Counted from the first letter of the stretch, positions 1 through 11,700 are shown. The stretch: 64,000 bases of DNA from Clytia hemisphaerica (GCA_902728285.1 CACVBU010000956.1:561536-625535); one strand, 5' to 3'. Program-made: numbers and translations. Notes: generated by a model not told the origin, from the sequence alone.

Positions 1-2829
1 CAACATCATCAATCATTGGTCGATAAACTTAAAGAAGAAATGGCCATTCAAGAAAATAAGGTCGTCCAATTAGAATCAGAATTGAAAGAAATCAAAACAG
101 CAAGACGATCGCAGAGCCATATCCCCCGGCCACCTGGGTCAGCTGCGGGCCGTAGAAACGACCCTAGAAGACCCTACAGTGGCAGCAGGTAGGTTTAGAA
201 TTGGATCATATCTCCCACGCTTTGATTTCGTGTTTTGATTTTTTTTCAGCAGGTCCTTTACCATAAAGTTTACTTAATCTTGGCTAACCAAGATAGCCCT
301 CGACTAAATGCATGTTACTTTATTTGTGAAAAAAGCAATTACATGGTTATCATTTCAGCGTTCCATCAACAGACACTATCGATCAACAGCTTCAAGAATT
401 TAAATCTTTAAACCAAGCAGCTGGCGTGGAAGTTGAGAGGTTGAATGGATTGGTCAAACTACTACAAGATAGGTAAAAGTCTTGAATACAAAACTTTGGA
501 TCAATACTTCAACTTGTCACATAAGTAAATCAGATTAATTGGCCAAGGGGACCCAAAATAACTCTTTTCTTTATATTTAGATGAAACAAAACAGAATTCT
601 GATAATTCTGAAAGGATTTATTTTTCACACTTCACGTTGAATATCTGCTTACTGTTTGTCTGCTCGCCCATGAACATATAAACGACTGGACATCCATCTC
701 CTTTGTATTTTTGTAGAAAGCACGGCTAGCTTCGTAATAAATCTTAATGATATACCTCTTGGGAATACTTTGCTAACAACGTCAAAATTTCGACAAAAGT
801 CTCTGTTGTTCTACTTTAAAATACAGACGGCAACGAAGCTCGTTTCAAAGACATAATGGACGTCTAGTCATTTATTATGTTCATGGTTCGCCTAGAAACT
901 TGTAACTGTCGGGGAGCCTTGGGACAAGTTTTACACATACAGTTTTGAATAGGCCTCTGACTTGTATCTGAAAGCTTACAATACGCTTTTGAGTTTGGGA
1001 ATTTTTCTCTTTAGAAACGGTGAACTTGTGAAGGACTCGTTAGAGAAAACGATACAAATCAATGAACGAAAACATCAGAATGCTCAACTCGAGAAAGAAT
1101 TGGAAAAAACGTTACTCAGCCAACGAAACAATAAAAAAGCCAGCCTTTCACCGAGGAAAACCGATCCTGCTAAAGACCTGCTAGAAATGGAAACGAAGTA
1201 AGACTGTCAATTTTTCACCTCTGTCTCAGTGACCCAGTGGGTACGCCACAGAGGATTCAAATGTAATGAAAAGTCTCTAGCTTTCATCGGGTGGGAATTT
1301 CAAAGTATAATTCTTATAGCGCAAAAAAAGCTTTGGGATCCTCTTAGGATTTTTGAGTCCTGTTAACATTTCTAATTTAAGGGTTGGACGATTTTTCAAG
1401 ATTGTAGGAGAATCTACAGGCTCTTTTTAACACAGGGCTGTTTTTGAAGTCTGTTGAAAGGATTTAGTATGTTGAACATTGTTTGTAGTTCCATTCTTTA
1501 AGGGGTAAATTTTCGTCATGTTTGTCGAAACCCTGTGAGTTCAAGAATCTGACTTATTTTTCTTGATCGATAGATCTTTTCATAAATTACGTTACGAATA
1601 TCACTTGCCTCGTTTTCCCATGGTGATTAAACCCCAGTGGATTTTATTAAAACTACTTCCTATTCATAAAAAAATAATTTAATGTCCCAAGAGAAACAAG
1701 ACGACTTAAAGTCTAAAATTTCGCCTAGAATTTAAACTACATAGGAAAAACAAGAAGTAGAGATTGAAGCCAATTTGAAATCTACTTTACATCGAGCCTT
1801 GATGAAACAATTTTACAAGAACAACGAGGCTTAAAATCGCTAAAAAAGAGACCAATTTAAGAACAACTGTTGTTGTTTAATTTTTAAGAACTAATAAACA
1901 AAGGTAATATCACCGTCTATCAAAAGTTATTGATTTGATTCTTATAAAGCAAATGCTTATATAAGAAAAATGAATATGCTCATATTGTGCGCCATCCCTT
2001 ATTTACTTTGAAAGAACTAATTACCGAAAGGTATATTACCGTCTATAAAGAGTTATTGATTTGATTCTTATAAAATAAATGCTTATAAGAAAAATAAATA
2101 AGGTCATTTTGTGCGCCATCCCTTGTTTACTTTTTAAGAACTAATTACCGAAAGGTATATCACCGTCTATCAAGAGTTATTGATTTGATTCTTATAGAGT
2201 ATATGCTTATAAGAAAAATAAATATGCTCATATTGTGCGCCATACTTTGTTTACTTTGTAAGAACTAATTACCGAAAGGTATGTTACCGTCTATCAAGAG
2301 TTATTGATTTGATTCTTATAAAGTATATGCTTATAAGAAAATAAAGAAAAAATCAAAACTGTGGAGCTGAAACAAAGATATATGACGTAATCCGAAGAAA
2401 ACCCGCGAAAATCGTGGTTATACGAGCGTGTAATTTGTAAATTAAATTTAGTGATTTCGTCCACCGTATCAAGCACTTTCGTTTTCTAATTTTTTTTCCG
2501 ATGACACCGCCGCCGCCGCCGCCGCAGAAAGGCTATCGTAATACTTTCGCTAAGCGAAATTAATAATCACCATGGTAATTGTTAGAATACGAGGCAAGTG
2601 ATGTCATTTATGAAAAGGTCTTTTGATCACAACAAATTACATATTCTTTTTCTTTAGATTGAACATTCAACTTGAGAACAATGACGCATTAAAAGAAGCG
2701 TTGAACGCAGCGTTGGAATCAAAAGAAGAAGATTTGAAAGTTTTTCATCAAATGGTGGAAGAAACGAAGAAAATTTTCTTGCAAGGTTTGCGACAATATC
2801 GATCCAATGCTGTTTCGTCAGCTTCTTAA
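1..2829 (+). CDS. 3' part of a coiled-coil protein gene (four terminal exons)
   Basis: Exons <1-188, 359-472, 1015-1197 and 2658-2829 join in one frame to 218 aa plus a TAA stop. All three introns are phase 2 with GT/AG borders (for example CAG|gtaggt and tttctttag|A). The gene continues upstream of the window, so the start is not seen. The protein is charged and heptad-like, rich in Glu, Lys, Gln and Leu, with a basic Pro/Arg/Ser linker around residues 38-62 and coiled-coil segments on both sides. The C-terminal exon reads as one amphipathic helix ending in a Leu-rich, Arg/Ser tail. No catalytic motif is visible. It resembles the long coiled-coil proteins of cilia and centrosomes, but I cannot name a family. 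The last intron is enlarged by a TIR element that carries a tandem repeat. The gene converges with DHCR7, stops 1.7 kb apart. Confidence 0.8.
1572..2621. mobile_element. TIR element in the last intron of the coiled-coil gene
   Basis: The left end (about 1572-1612, agatcttttcataaatta...) is the inverted complement of the right end (2590-2621, ...tttatgaaaaggtct). The left subterminal stretch (about 1618-1700) is the reverse complement of the right half of the compact element at 49453-49653, so both belong to one family. This copy is about 1.05 kb against 0.2 kb for the compact one. The extra length is the 125-bp tandem repeat at 1886-2340 and a (CCG)n run near 2506-2526. It has no coding capacity. 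The compact copy has TA on both sides, suggesting mobilisation by a Tc1/mariner-type enzyme; here the right flank is TT. Confidence 0.75.
1886..2340. repeat. Tandem repeat, about 125-bp unit, about 3.7 copies
   Basis: Units begin with aagaacta at 1886, 2012, 2136 and 2260 (periods 126, 124, 124). Each holds a 'ttattgatttgattcttata' block, a 'tgcttataagaaaaat' block and 'tgtgcgccat'. The array lies inside the TIR element at 1572-2621. Confidence 0.85.
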
Positions 2830-3623
2830 TGTGAAATGAACGTCATTGATTGATTGATTTCATCAGCTGGTAAAACGAACTTTTATACAGTATGTACAGG
2901 AAAAACAAAACGGCATTTTATAAATTGCATTGAAAATACTTGATTAGGGTACTTTATTTATATAGGATACTGTAGTAGATTTTCGGTGACACGAGATTTT
3001 TTGGCTGAGTATGATGGATACAACAAAATCTAAATAACTTTCAATGATTTCAAACTACCAGCATAAGGGAAAGAGTTTTAACCTGAGATGATTCAGTCCA
3101 TCCGACTTTGAATTATTAAAAATTTTGACAGTTACTGCATTTTTACCAAGATATTAATTTTCAGTTTTATCATATTTTTTCTAAAAATTAATTTTACTGC
3201 TAAAGAGGTTGAATGGGTTATGTTTTAGATTTTGTATCAATATGCTTATAAAAGAAAAAACATGTAGGCATTATCATAAATTATTTTCAAGTGCAATGAC
3301 TGGTATTTCCTGAATTTGATCCTTCAAGTGTTACTTTTATCGTCAATACTATAGAAAACTAATTTATGAAATAATCAAATATCACGTTATTAGAATTTTA
3401 TTTGTAAATATCTTTTTATCATCAGTGTACAAATTTTGTAAGTGATTAATTTAAAAAAAAAATGTAAATTATCAAAATTTTTAAATCTAAGTTAATAATA
3501 GGAATCATGCTACGACAAATGACTAACTTTGCTTATTTATTTCCTTACGTTTATGTACTTGCTTTAAGAACTGGTTATATTTTGGCAATTATTAGCATAC
3601 GACGGTTGGGAAGATTGAATACA
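2830..3623. other. Intergenic, no feature seen
   Basis: This is the 3' flank of the coiled-coil gene. It is AT-rich, with no open frame of note, no repeat and no canonical AATAAA close to the stop. Confidence 0.6.
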
Positions 3624-3627
3624 TTAA

Positions 3628-4086
3628 GGGAAGATATTTTCGCGGGACACGCATTCCCCTAGCCTATACTAGACGTCACCCGCGTTTACGCAATTAACGT
3701 TTATTCCACTTTGCGACTTTTTCGAATGTTTTGAGCTTTCGGGTTTTCGGGCTCTAAACATTCGATTTTTTGACGTCACTTTTAACTTTCGAAGCTCCTG
3801 CAGTAGCAAAATAATCGAATTTGCGTCAAAACACTTAAAAGGCTTCTATTTTTCGAAAATCGTCAAAGTGGAACTCACTAAGAAACGAGATAAAAAATCC
3901 CGGTTTTTAGTGAGGTGCTCGCTAGCATTCCCCCAAATTCGTACTATTTCAAGCCTTAAAGCAGTTTTTTTGCTTATTTAATAACGCTTTTGGCCAAAAA
4001 TATCTTGCAACCGCGAAATTAAATTCCCGTGAATTTTTCGAAAATCGGTGAACCGCGAAATTAAATTCCCGCGAAAATTTCTTCCC
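3628..4086. mobile_element. TTAA-flanked MITE (piggyBac-type)
   Basis: TTAA at 3624-3627 and 4087-4090 brackets inverted ends GGGAAGATATTTTCGCGGGA and its imperfect complement (about 4067-4086). The inside is non-coding, with repeated 'aaccgcgaaattaaattccc' blocks. A diverged relative on the other strand lies at about 14590-14905. Confidence 0.8.
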
Positions 4087-4208
4087 TTAAGGTAAGTTAT
4101 CAAAATATATAAGATTCTTTTCTATTAAACTTCATTCTAACATATTTTTTACAACATGCTTAGGACACAAATTCAGCTTAACATAATTTTTAATTTGTTA
4201 GCCATTAA

Positions 4209-4495
4209 GTGGATAAATTTTGGCGGGATTAAATTTGGCGAATTTGGCGAATTATGCCAAAATTCGCCAAATTAAATCCCCGCCAAATTTAACAAAAAGA
4301 GAATTATGTGAAAAATCACAACTTTTTAGTATATTCTTGAGTAATTTTCACCCATTTCAGTGTGACAAAATTTCCAGTTCGCCAAATTAAATGCCCGAAA
4401 AATTTTACGAAATTGATCTATCGCCAAATTAAATCCCCGCCAAAAACCGTATTTTGGCCAATCGCCAAGTTAAATCCACGCCAAAATTTATCCAC
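4209..4495. mobile_element. TTAA-flanked MITE (piggyBac-type), second family
   Basis: TTAA at 4205-4208 and 4496-4499 flanks inverted ends GTGGATAAATTTTGGCG and its complement. The inside is built from 'gccaaattaaatcc' blocks on both strands. It lies 65 bp past the DHCR7 stop and so may sit in its 3' UTR. Confidence 0.85.
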
Positions 4496-4563
4496 TTAAG
4501 GTATACTTATATAAAGAGTAAATTATTTCAAAAAGATCCCTAAATTAAAAAGTTAACAATCAC

Positions 4564-5883
4564 TTAGAAAATATATGGGACAATTTTATAAGGTACTTTC
4601 TTGCAGTATTGTTGCCAATATCTGCCATATTTCTTTTGGCATTTGACGTCATCACGGAAAGTGCGATGAACCAATAGGATGGTCAGAAAGATGAAATAAG
4701 AGAATGGTAACAAGTGATCAAAGAGAGCTGGAACCGACCAAAAGAAGGATAAAGCAAGCTCTGGTAAATAGTGAAAATGCCTTGCAACACCCCACCATCC
4801 AGATAAAAGCAATGGATTCAATTTATCTTGACCGGCCTCTGTGCGGTATTTAGCCCAAATCATATCTGGCTTCTTACCCCAGATCAGACATTTACCTCCA
4901 GTCTCACGGAACACCTGGCGTTGATAATCAGCTTGGTAATTGATGAAGATTGACGCAGCTCCGGCAACAATGAAGAAGGCGGTCAACTCAATACCAAGTT
5001 TCACTGGATGCGCAACCATGTACAAACTACATAATGTGTAAAAACCAGGTACGTAGACAAGACACCCCCAACAGATGTAGAAACCAGCTCGATCAACAGA
5101 GATATCCATGGTACGCATGTAGCCTCCTTCCCACCAGAAGAACTTTGTCAAATAGATCATCTGCAATAACCAGCATACGAACATACTGTCAACAAAACCG
5201 TACAGTTCGTAACTCTTCAGAAAACAAATGCTAATAACCAACGCCCAAATGGTTAGACCAAATCTGCAATTAGTGAATACTTTGATGTCAATACCGAAGA
5301 CGCGTGGATAGAGTTCAGTACCCCAGTAATAATCAAAGATGAAGTTTCCACTAGATCCGTTATCAGATGTCGAGGGCGCCAACCACCCTTTCAGATACAA
5401 CAATACACAAATGAATAAACTGTACAAACTCAACCACGCCAATACTTCTCCGTAATGATCAAACACGATAGTTGGCGTCATTCCGTACTTCGTCTTCATG
5501 ACGTACGTTAATCCACCAAACGCTACCATGGTGATGACGTAGCACGAAAACCCGTTATCCTTGTACACTGGTGTGTTCCCTTTGGCTGTCAGAGGGCCTT
5601 CTAGTCGTGGGCCAGGAACGATAACTTGCAAAAGACCAGCCCATAAGCTGTACCCGAGAATGAAGACATGTGCTTTAGATTCCCACGAGAATGCTGGGCG
5701 CCACATTGCCAACAAAAATTCTTTCGGTTGCACAGTTAGGATTTTATCATAAAATTGCATAAAGCTTCCATCACACTGACTCACGATATACCATAAAACG
5801 AGCACGAAGTTTGGCATGATGGATATCAGCAGCAAGGGTACAATGGTGTACGAGAAAAAACGCTTCAAAAATTCCAGCACCAT
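4564..5883 (-). CDS. DHCR7: 7-dehydrocholesterol reductase, intron-less
   Basis: An uninterrupted 439-aa ORF of the ERG4/ERG24 sterol reductase family. The enzyme reduces the C7=C8 double bond of 7-dehydrocholesterol with NADPH in the ER membrane. Diagnostic features: 'SPTIIFD'-like TPTIVFD after residue 130; GNFIFDYYWGTELYPR near 180; the NADPH-side segment with RETGGKCLIWGKKP near 325-340; LLLSGWWGVARHFHY at 358-372; and a C-terminal RTFRDD...KKYGRYWQQY...VPYKIVPYIF block that matches the vertebrate end. Hydrophobic segments fit the usual polytopic fold. At 439 aa it lacks most of the hydrophilic N-terminal tail of the roughly 475-aa human protein. The start ATG lies about 20 bases after a splice acceptor. 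Vertebrate DHCR7 has several coding introns; here there are none, without stops or frameshifts, so an expressed gene is likelier than a dead retrocopy. Confidence 0.95.
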   Translation of the reverse strand: MVLEFLKRFFSYTIVPLLLISIMPNFVLVLWYIVSQCDGSFMQFYDKILTVQPKEFLLAMWRPAFSWESKAHVFILGYSLWAGLLQVIVPGPRLEGPLTAKGNTPVYKDNGFSCYVITMVAFGGLTYVMKTKYGMTPTIVFDHYGEVLAWLSLYSLFICVLLYLKGWLAPSTSDNGSSGNFIFDYYWGTELYPRVFGIDIKVFTNCRFGLTIWALVISICFLKSYELYGFVDSMFVCWLLQMIYLTKFFWWEGGYMRTMDISVDRAGFYICWGCLVYVPGFYTLCSLYMVAHPVKLGIELTAFFIVAGAASIFINYQADYQRQVFRETGGKCLIWGKKPDMIWAKYRTEAGQDKLNPLLLSGWWGVARHFHYLPELALSFFWSVPALFDHLLPFSYFIFLTILLVHRTFRDDVKCQKKYGRYWQQYCKKVPYKIVPYIF

Positions 5884-5910
5884 CTTTGACTTTTTTTTTT
5901 TCCTGAAAGA
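5884..5910 (-). promoter_or_regulatory. Splice acceptor just upstream of the DHCR7 start
   Basis: On the minus strand, TCTTTCAG is followed by 19 mostly A bases and then the ATG. As the coding part has no intron, this acceptor serves either a 5'-UTR intron or a trans-spliced leader. The sequence cannot separate these. Confidence 0.6.
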
Positions 5911-6142
5911 GATAGATAAAGAAAGAATAAACCAGCTGCGCTGGAAGGTCAGCCTAAATTGCTTAATATGATTAGAAAGATATGTTGTTAAAAATTGATA
6001 TGAAATACTAAAACGAGAGTAAAAAAATAATCAAATTTACGTTTGTATACAATATGGATTAACGAAAATATGCCATGTTACAATCTGTGTGACAGAATAA
6101 TTATTCGTCTCTTAATTAGGATAAATATTTATATAATAAAAA

Positions 6143-6972
6143 CGGCAGGTCCAAAATGCATAAAACATAATGCATATTGCATGATGCATAATGCATAATA
6201 TTTGAAAAATGTCAATTTTAGAGGATATAATAAGGAGAATTTGAAAGATACTACTTTCATCGAAACAAATATACCATTTTCTACCAGAAAATAAAGGATA
6301 GAAAGCTGTAAATTTGAATTTTGGATGATGAAGAAAATCCATGATCCACTGAAAATGCTTGTCGCCATTTTGATTTTCATAGTTGTAATTTACAGAACGT
6401 AGCATAGTGTAGAAAAAACACGAAAATATCTCCTCCGTATATTACTTTTTTAACTCGAAAACGTAAATTTTATAGCAAGATCTTTATTCTTTTCGAACAA
6501 TTGCTAATAAATTTCAAAGGGTTTTCCCTTTTACAACAAAGCATTAACCATGTGAATGCTTTTTGTTAGATAAGCCAATATCCAGCCAATATAAATTAAA
6601 GAGCTTCATGAAGTTCATGCGAAAGCTAAAGAAAATAGACTTCGAATCTTTTTACATTCGAATGTTTATGTGTTTACCTTTTTTTGAGAAAGACGAAGGG
6701 GGAACCTTTCTGATCTGTTGCATGCATCGAGCATGCATCTTCTTACTATTTATGCTGACGCAAAACCCTTTGTTATGATTCGAATGTTTTCTCTTTCGTT
6801 CGAATTCGAAAAGTAAATATCATGTCTGGGGAAATCCCCTGATTGAAGGTTTTCGCGGTTTTTAGCCTGTACAAAGGAGAGTTTTAGAAAGTATAAAATC
6901 GTTCTGTAAATTACACAATACTAATATGCATTATGCAATATGCATTATGTTTTATGCATTTTGTACCTGCCG
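6143..6972. mobile_element. 830-bp non-autonomous TIR element with 10-bp target duplication
   Basis: Inverted ends of about 50 bp start CGGCAGGT and are rich in 'atgcataaaacataatgcat' blocks (6143-6200 and about 6922-6972). An exact 10-bp direct repeat, ataataaaaa, flanks the element (6133-6142 and 6973-6982). Long TIRs with a 9-10-bp duplication suggest Mutator-like mobilisation. Short ORFs inside lack any recognisable domain. Confidence 0.88.
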
Positions 6973-7404
6973 ATAATAAAAATTAGATATACAGATGAAC
7001 AGCAACAAAAGGCTACATCAACAACAGATTCAAGAAAATAAAAGTCAAGCTGGACAAAAAATCAAAAAAGTTTCAAAAACGAAGATGCTGTAAATCAGTA
7101 AAAGTTAAAATTGTGTCATTCTTATTCATCTTTACTCCAGAGAAATAGTTTAGCTTAAAACTACATGTTTTTTATAATAAGCAATGAAAAATTCAAAATA
7201 AGGTTTACACCGACACCCAAAATACTATTTAAAATTTATTCAAATTTAAAGTTTTATGTTTAGCATACCCGGTGTCGTCCCAGAAAGACTGTAATTATTG
7301 TACTGTATTTTCCCTAATCTGAGCCTAAATATGCTTAAAAGTGCAATATTTATCTATTAAAAAATATTTAATCCATTTATATACATTTATTATTTATCAT
7401 TATT

Positions 7405-9425
7405 AGCCCAGAATGTATAAGTGTCCGCCATCAAATCACAGTGAAAAAATGTAAGTCTAGAAAAACATAATTTTTGTCAATAATTTGATGAAGAATACTT
7501 CAGCCTTTCTGAAATTTACATAGGCAGCTCCTACTTTAAATATATATACTTGATTAAAGTCTATTCACGATAAGTGTGCACTCTTTTTTCTTTTACCTAT
7601 AACTTTTGAAGGAATTCTTCAATCTTTATAAATTTGGTATCATTGGAAAGATATTAGTGAGTGGAACAATTTGAAATAAAAAAATCTTTAAAAAAATTCT
7701 AAAAATGAAGATGAAAATGAAGAAGAAAAAAATGAAGATCTTGTAGAAAAGTGCTATAACTTTCATTTTCACTGGAGAGATTTTTTGATCTTAGGAGATC
7801 ATCACTGTGAAGAAATTTCATTAAAATATTTATTCAATATAAAGTTATGATACAAAGTTAATAAGTGATTGACCCCAAAAAACAGCAAAAAACTGCAGAA
7901 AACAGCGTTTTTAGACGTCAATCAGCTTATAACTTTGTTTGATATCTTTTGATTGAATGATTATTTTTGAGAATTTTTTTCACAGCGATAACGTTCGATG
8001 ATTAAGGATTTACTTCAGTGAAAATGATAGTTATAGCACTTTTCTACAAGAACTTCATTTTTTTCTTTTTCATTTTCATCTTCATTTTTATAATATTTTT
8101 AAAGTTTTTTTTATTTCAAATTGTTCCACTCACTAATATCTTTTCAATGATACCAAATTTATAAAGATTGAAGAATCCCTTCAAAAGTTATAGGTAAATG
8201 AAAAAAGAGTGCACACTTATCGTGAATAGACTTTAATTTCCATTTACGCTTGATCATAATTATCTCCAAGTCAAAAAGAACAAAATGAAATGCAAGTGTC
8301 TGCTTTCAAATCACAGTGAAAACTTAAAAGTCTAGAAAAAATCATTTTTACGTCAATAATTTGATGGAGAACTTCGGTCTTTCTCAAATTCACATATGAG
8401 CGGTACTTTAATATACTTGATCAATTTCCATTTATGCTTTATCATAATTATCTCCAAGTCGGTCCAAAAAAACAAACGTAACTGCCAGTGAAAAACGCAA
8501 GTCTAGAAAAAAATCATTTTTGCGTCAATAATTTGATGAAGAACTTCGTTGTTTCTCAAATTTACATAGGAGCTGTACTTTAATATACTTGATCAATTTC
8601 CATTTACGCTTTATCATAATTAACTCCAAGTCGGTCCAAAAAAACAAACGTAACTGCCAGTGAAAACGCAAGTCTAGAAAAAAATCATTTTGGTCAATAA
8701 TTTGATGAAGAACTTCGTTCTTTCTCAAATTTACATAGGAGCTGTACTTTAATATACTTGATCAATTTCCATTCACGCTTTATCATAATTATCTCCAAGT
8801 CGGTCCAAAAAAACAAACGTAACTGCCAGTGAAAAACGCAAGTCTAGAAAAAAATCATTTTTGCGTCAATAATTTGATGAAGAACTTCGTTGTTTCTCAA
8901 ATTTACATAGGAGCTGTACTTTAATATACTTGATCAATTTCCATTTACGCTTTATCATAATTATCTCCAAGTCGGTCCAAAAAAACAAACGTAACTGCCA
9001 GTGAAAACGCAAGTCTAGAAAAAAATCATTTTTGCGTCAATAATTTGATGAAGAACTTCGTTCTTTCTCAAATTTACATAGGAGCTGTACTTTAATATAC
9101 TTGATCAATTTCCATTCACGCTTTATCATAATTATCTCCAAGTCGGTCCAAAAAAACAAACGTAACTGCCAGTGAAAAACGCAAGTCTAGAAAAAAATCA
9201 TTTTTGCGTCAATAATTTGATGAAGAACTTCGTTCTTTCTCAAATTTACATAGGAGCTTTACTATTTAATATACTTGATCAATTTCCATTTACGCTTTAT
9301 CAATATTGAATATTATCTCCAAGTCCAGAAGAACAAGCATATTAAAATGTCTAGCTCTATCAAATCAAAAGAAAACACCAAGTTCGAGAAAACATTATTT
9401 TTGTGAATAATCAGATAATTAAGCT
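7405..9425. repeat. Satellite-like tandem array, about 171-bp unit
   Basis: The marker tgatcaatttcc recurs at 8419, 8590, 8759, 8931, 9102 and 9276 (periods 169-174). The unit contains 'aagtctagaaaaaaatcatt', 'ttgatgaagaacttcg' and 'catttacgctttatcataat'. The central copies are nearly identical and both edges are diverged. The first unit is split by a palindromic element at 7557-8233. Confidence 0.9.
7557..8233. mobile_element. Long palindromic (foldback) element, 677 bp, TA target
   Basis: The two halves are inverted copies: AAGTCTATTCACGATAAGTG at the left end and its complement at the right, with arms of over 300 bp meeting near 7890. TA flanks it at 7555-7556 and 8234-8235. Joining the flanks with one TA gives ttgattaatttcc, one base from the satellite consensus ttgatcaatttcc, so the insertion site is exact. 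Relatives lie at 23790-24147 and 28058-28750. Confidence 0.9.
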
Positions 9426-11005
9426 GTGAACTGTAATATATATACATTCCATCAAATTCCAGTAATTGTTGGTGGTTATTCTATATTCAATTCCAAAATG
9501 AAAAAATATGTTTTCATGCTACACAATTCAGGAAAAAACTTGAGCAAATAAGTTGAAATCTTCATACTTTAAAGAAAAGAACATCCTTATAATCTAACTC
9601 CAGTGTTGTATCTTCCTTAGTTATAAGTTTAAAAGCCACTTCAACAAGATGTAATGATTGCATAAATAAAAGCTGGCGAGATAAACACCGAACGAACGAA
9701 AAAGCAGCGCCTTGGCAGCCATATTGAATTGGTTTTGACACATATCGGGAAACCAAACTTAGCCCGATTGGATGAATTGAAAGCGTATCCCAACCGGAAC
9801 GCTGCCCTAAAAAAGCAAATACACAGGTCGGGAAACCAAACTTAACCCGATCGGATGAAAACTTTAGAAATCGGGGAAACACTTTTTTTTTTCTGACCCT
9901 GCTGCGGAATAATAGCGAAATGAATGCTCAGCTGGGGCTGACCAATTATTTCTATATATACGTTTCAAGTATTTTTCTCAAAACACTCGCACTCCGATCC
10001 TTTAGTATTCATTTTTGAAAAGAAGAATGATACAACCAAAATTAACACAGCAAACGCTTCCAGGTATAAATGTTTGAGTATGTTTAAAGGTTTAAAAGCT
10101 CGTAGTTTACAAACATTAAAAATCTGCAAAAAAGCTCGAGCAAGAATACTCAGTATTTTTCACTGTGCAAGAAAAGTAGGTTAAGTTGTTATGAGAGCTG
10201 TTGACGTAAAATCACTAAAACACATGATTGACATATCTTTTTCCACGTACCCACCACCACAAGAGACAAAGTTCACATAACCTCAGAAATGTCCCTTTTA
10301 AGATTATGCAATGGTTGCAAGATGAAACCACATTTTGTTCCAATAGCACCACGACAACCCTCTCCCTCTCTCTTCCATGTCAAAATAATCGTATGACACG
10401 ATTAAAATGAAATTACATGACCCTCCATCGCACATGTCTTTATTTATAAGAAATGATACGTACTGGATTTTTGGAATAATATTCTTAAAAGCTAGCCTTA
10501 AAACCTAGGTAGCTATTATTTTTTAAAAGAATCGTCTGAAAGCTTTTCACTCTTTAAGAAGATCACAAAATTTAAAAAACCTTAAATATAAATTTTGTAC
10601 AGAACTGTGAAAAATACTTTAATATGGCATCATGCGCTTCCTACATAAAACTGCTCTCCACCTTTCTCATTATACACGCACAATATAAGACCCCCTTGAG
10701 GCCTCTGATTCTAACGATTTAAATATCAATATCAATAACAATCGATTCTAAGATTAGGTAATATAAAATTCTTTTTTTCTAAATAAAATTTTTTTTATCA
10801 TATTTTAATAAAATCTTGGTAAAAATTCAAGAAACGTTCAATTAATATGCTATTATAGTAGAAAAGCGTATCTTAGAACGCCATGTAAAGTATAGATATG
10901 CAAAACAATTCGAGTTTCAAGTTGCTGAAAAAATAAGAGCAGTAAAGCCTCCACAAATATTTACTCCTTATTACAAAAAACGAGTGTACTTTCGGTCAAA
11001 AACCT
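9426..11005. other. Intergenic, little structure
   Basis: AT-rich sequence with no supportable gene. The only pattern seen is a direct repeat of about 30 bp (cgggaaaccaaacttagccc...) at about 9747 and 9829. Confidence 0.5.
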
Positions 11006-11009
11006 CTCC

Positions 11010-11665
11010 AGGGGAATAAGGCGGGTTTGTGGAGGTCAAAATTCTTGCAACGTTACAAATCATTTCCAGAAGCTCATTTTAGGCTCAAACGAGGCGTATA
11101 ACTAAGCAGAATAAGATCCAGTCTATGCAGATGTTTCTTTATTTCGAAATTTTACGTAATTCGCAAAAATCCTCAATTTTGCGCTTTTTTGATGACGTCA
11201 TAAAAATTGAAATTCTAATAATTTTTGATAGAATTATCAAAATAATTTCAAATTTTCACCAATGATGCATTTCAATCCAAATTTTCAAAATATTTCAAAC
11301 AAATTTCAAAATCTTGATGACGTCAGCATTTTTTAAGGATTTCAGTTTTTTGGCCGAAAAATGATGACGTCATCAAATTTCAGTAAAATTTTTTTTTTAA
11401 TTCTGAAAACATTAGTAAAATGCATCTTTGGTCAAAATTTGAAATTATTCTGATGAATCTATCAAAAGTTATTGGAATTTCAATTTTTATGACGTCATCA
11501 AAAAAGCGCAAGATTAAGGATTTTGCGAATCACGCAAAATTTCAATGTAAAAAAACATCTGCCTAGACTGAATCTTATTCTACTTAGTTATACGCTTCGT
11601 TTGAGCCCGAAATGAGTTTCTGAAAATGTTTTGTAACGTTGCAAGCATTTTGACCCCGCCTGGAG
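11010..11665. mobile_element. Foldback element, about 650 bp
   Basis: Arms of about 300 bp are inverted copies. The left arm has ggtcaaaattcttgcaacg and the right has cgttgcaagcattttgacc. 'gatgacgtca' palindromes recur at about 11190, 11310, 11360 and 11490, and the centre is near 11335. It has no coding content. The ends are given roughly. Confidence 0.75.
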
Positions 11666-11700
11666 CTCTATTTTATCATAAAATGGGATATACTTGGCAT

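Noticed and set aside
1-2829. Assigning the coiled-coil gene to a named ciliary or centrosomal family
   Set aside because: Only coiled-coil character is seen; no diagnostic motif could be matched with confidence.
7405-9425. CRISPR array
   Set aside because: Repeats are about 171 bp, directly tandem, with no unique spacers, in an animal genome.
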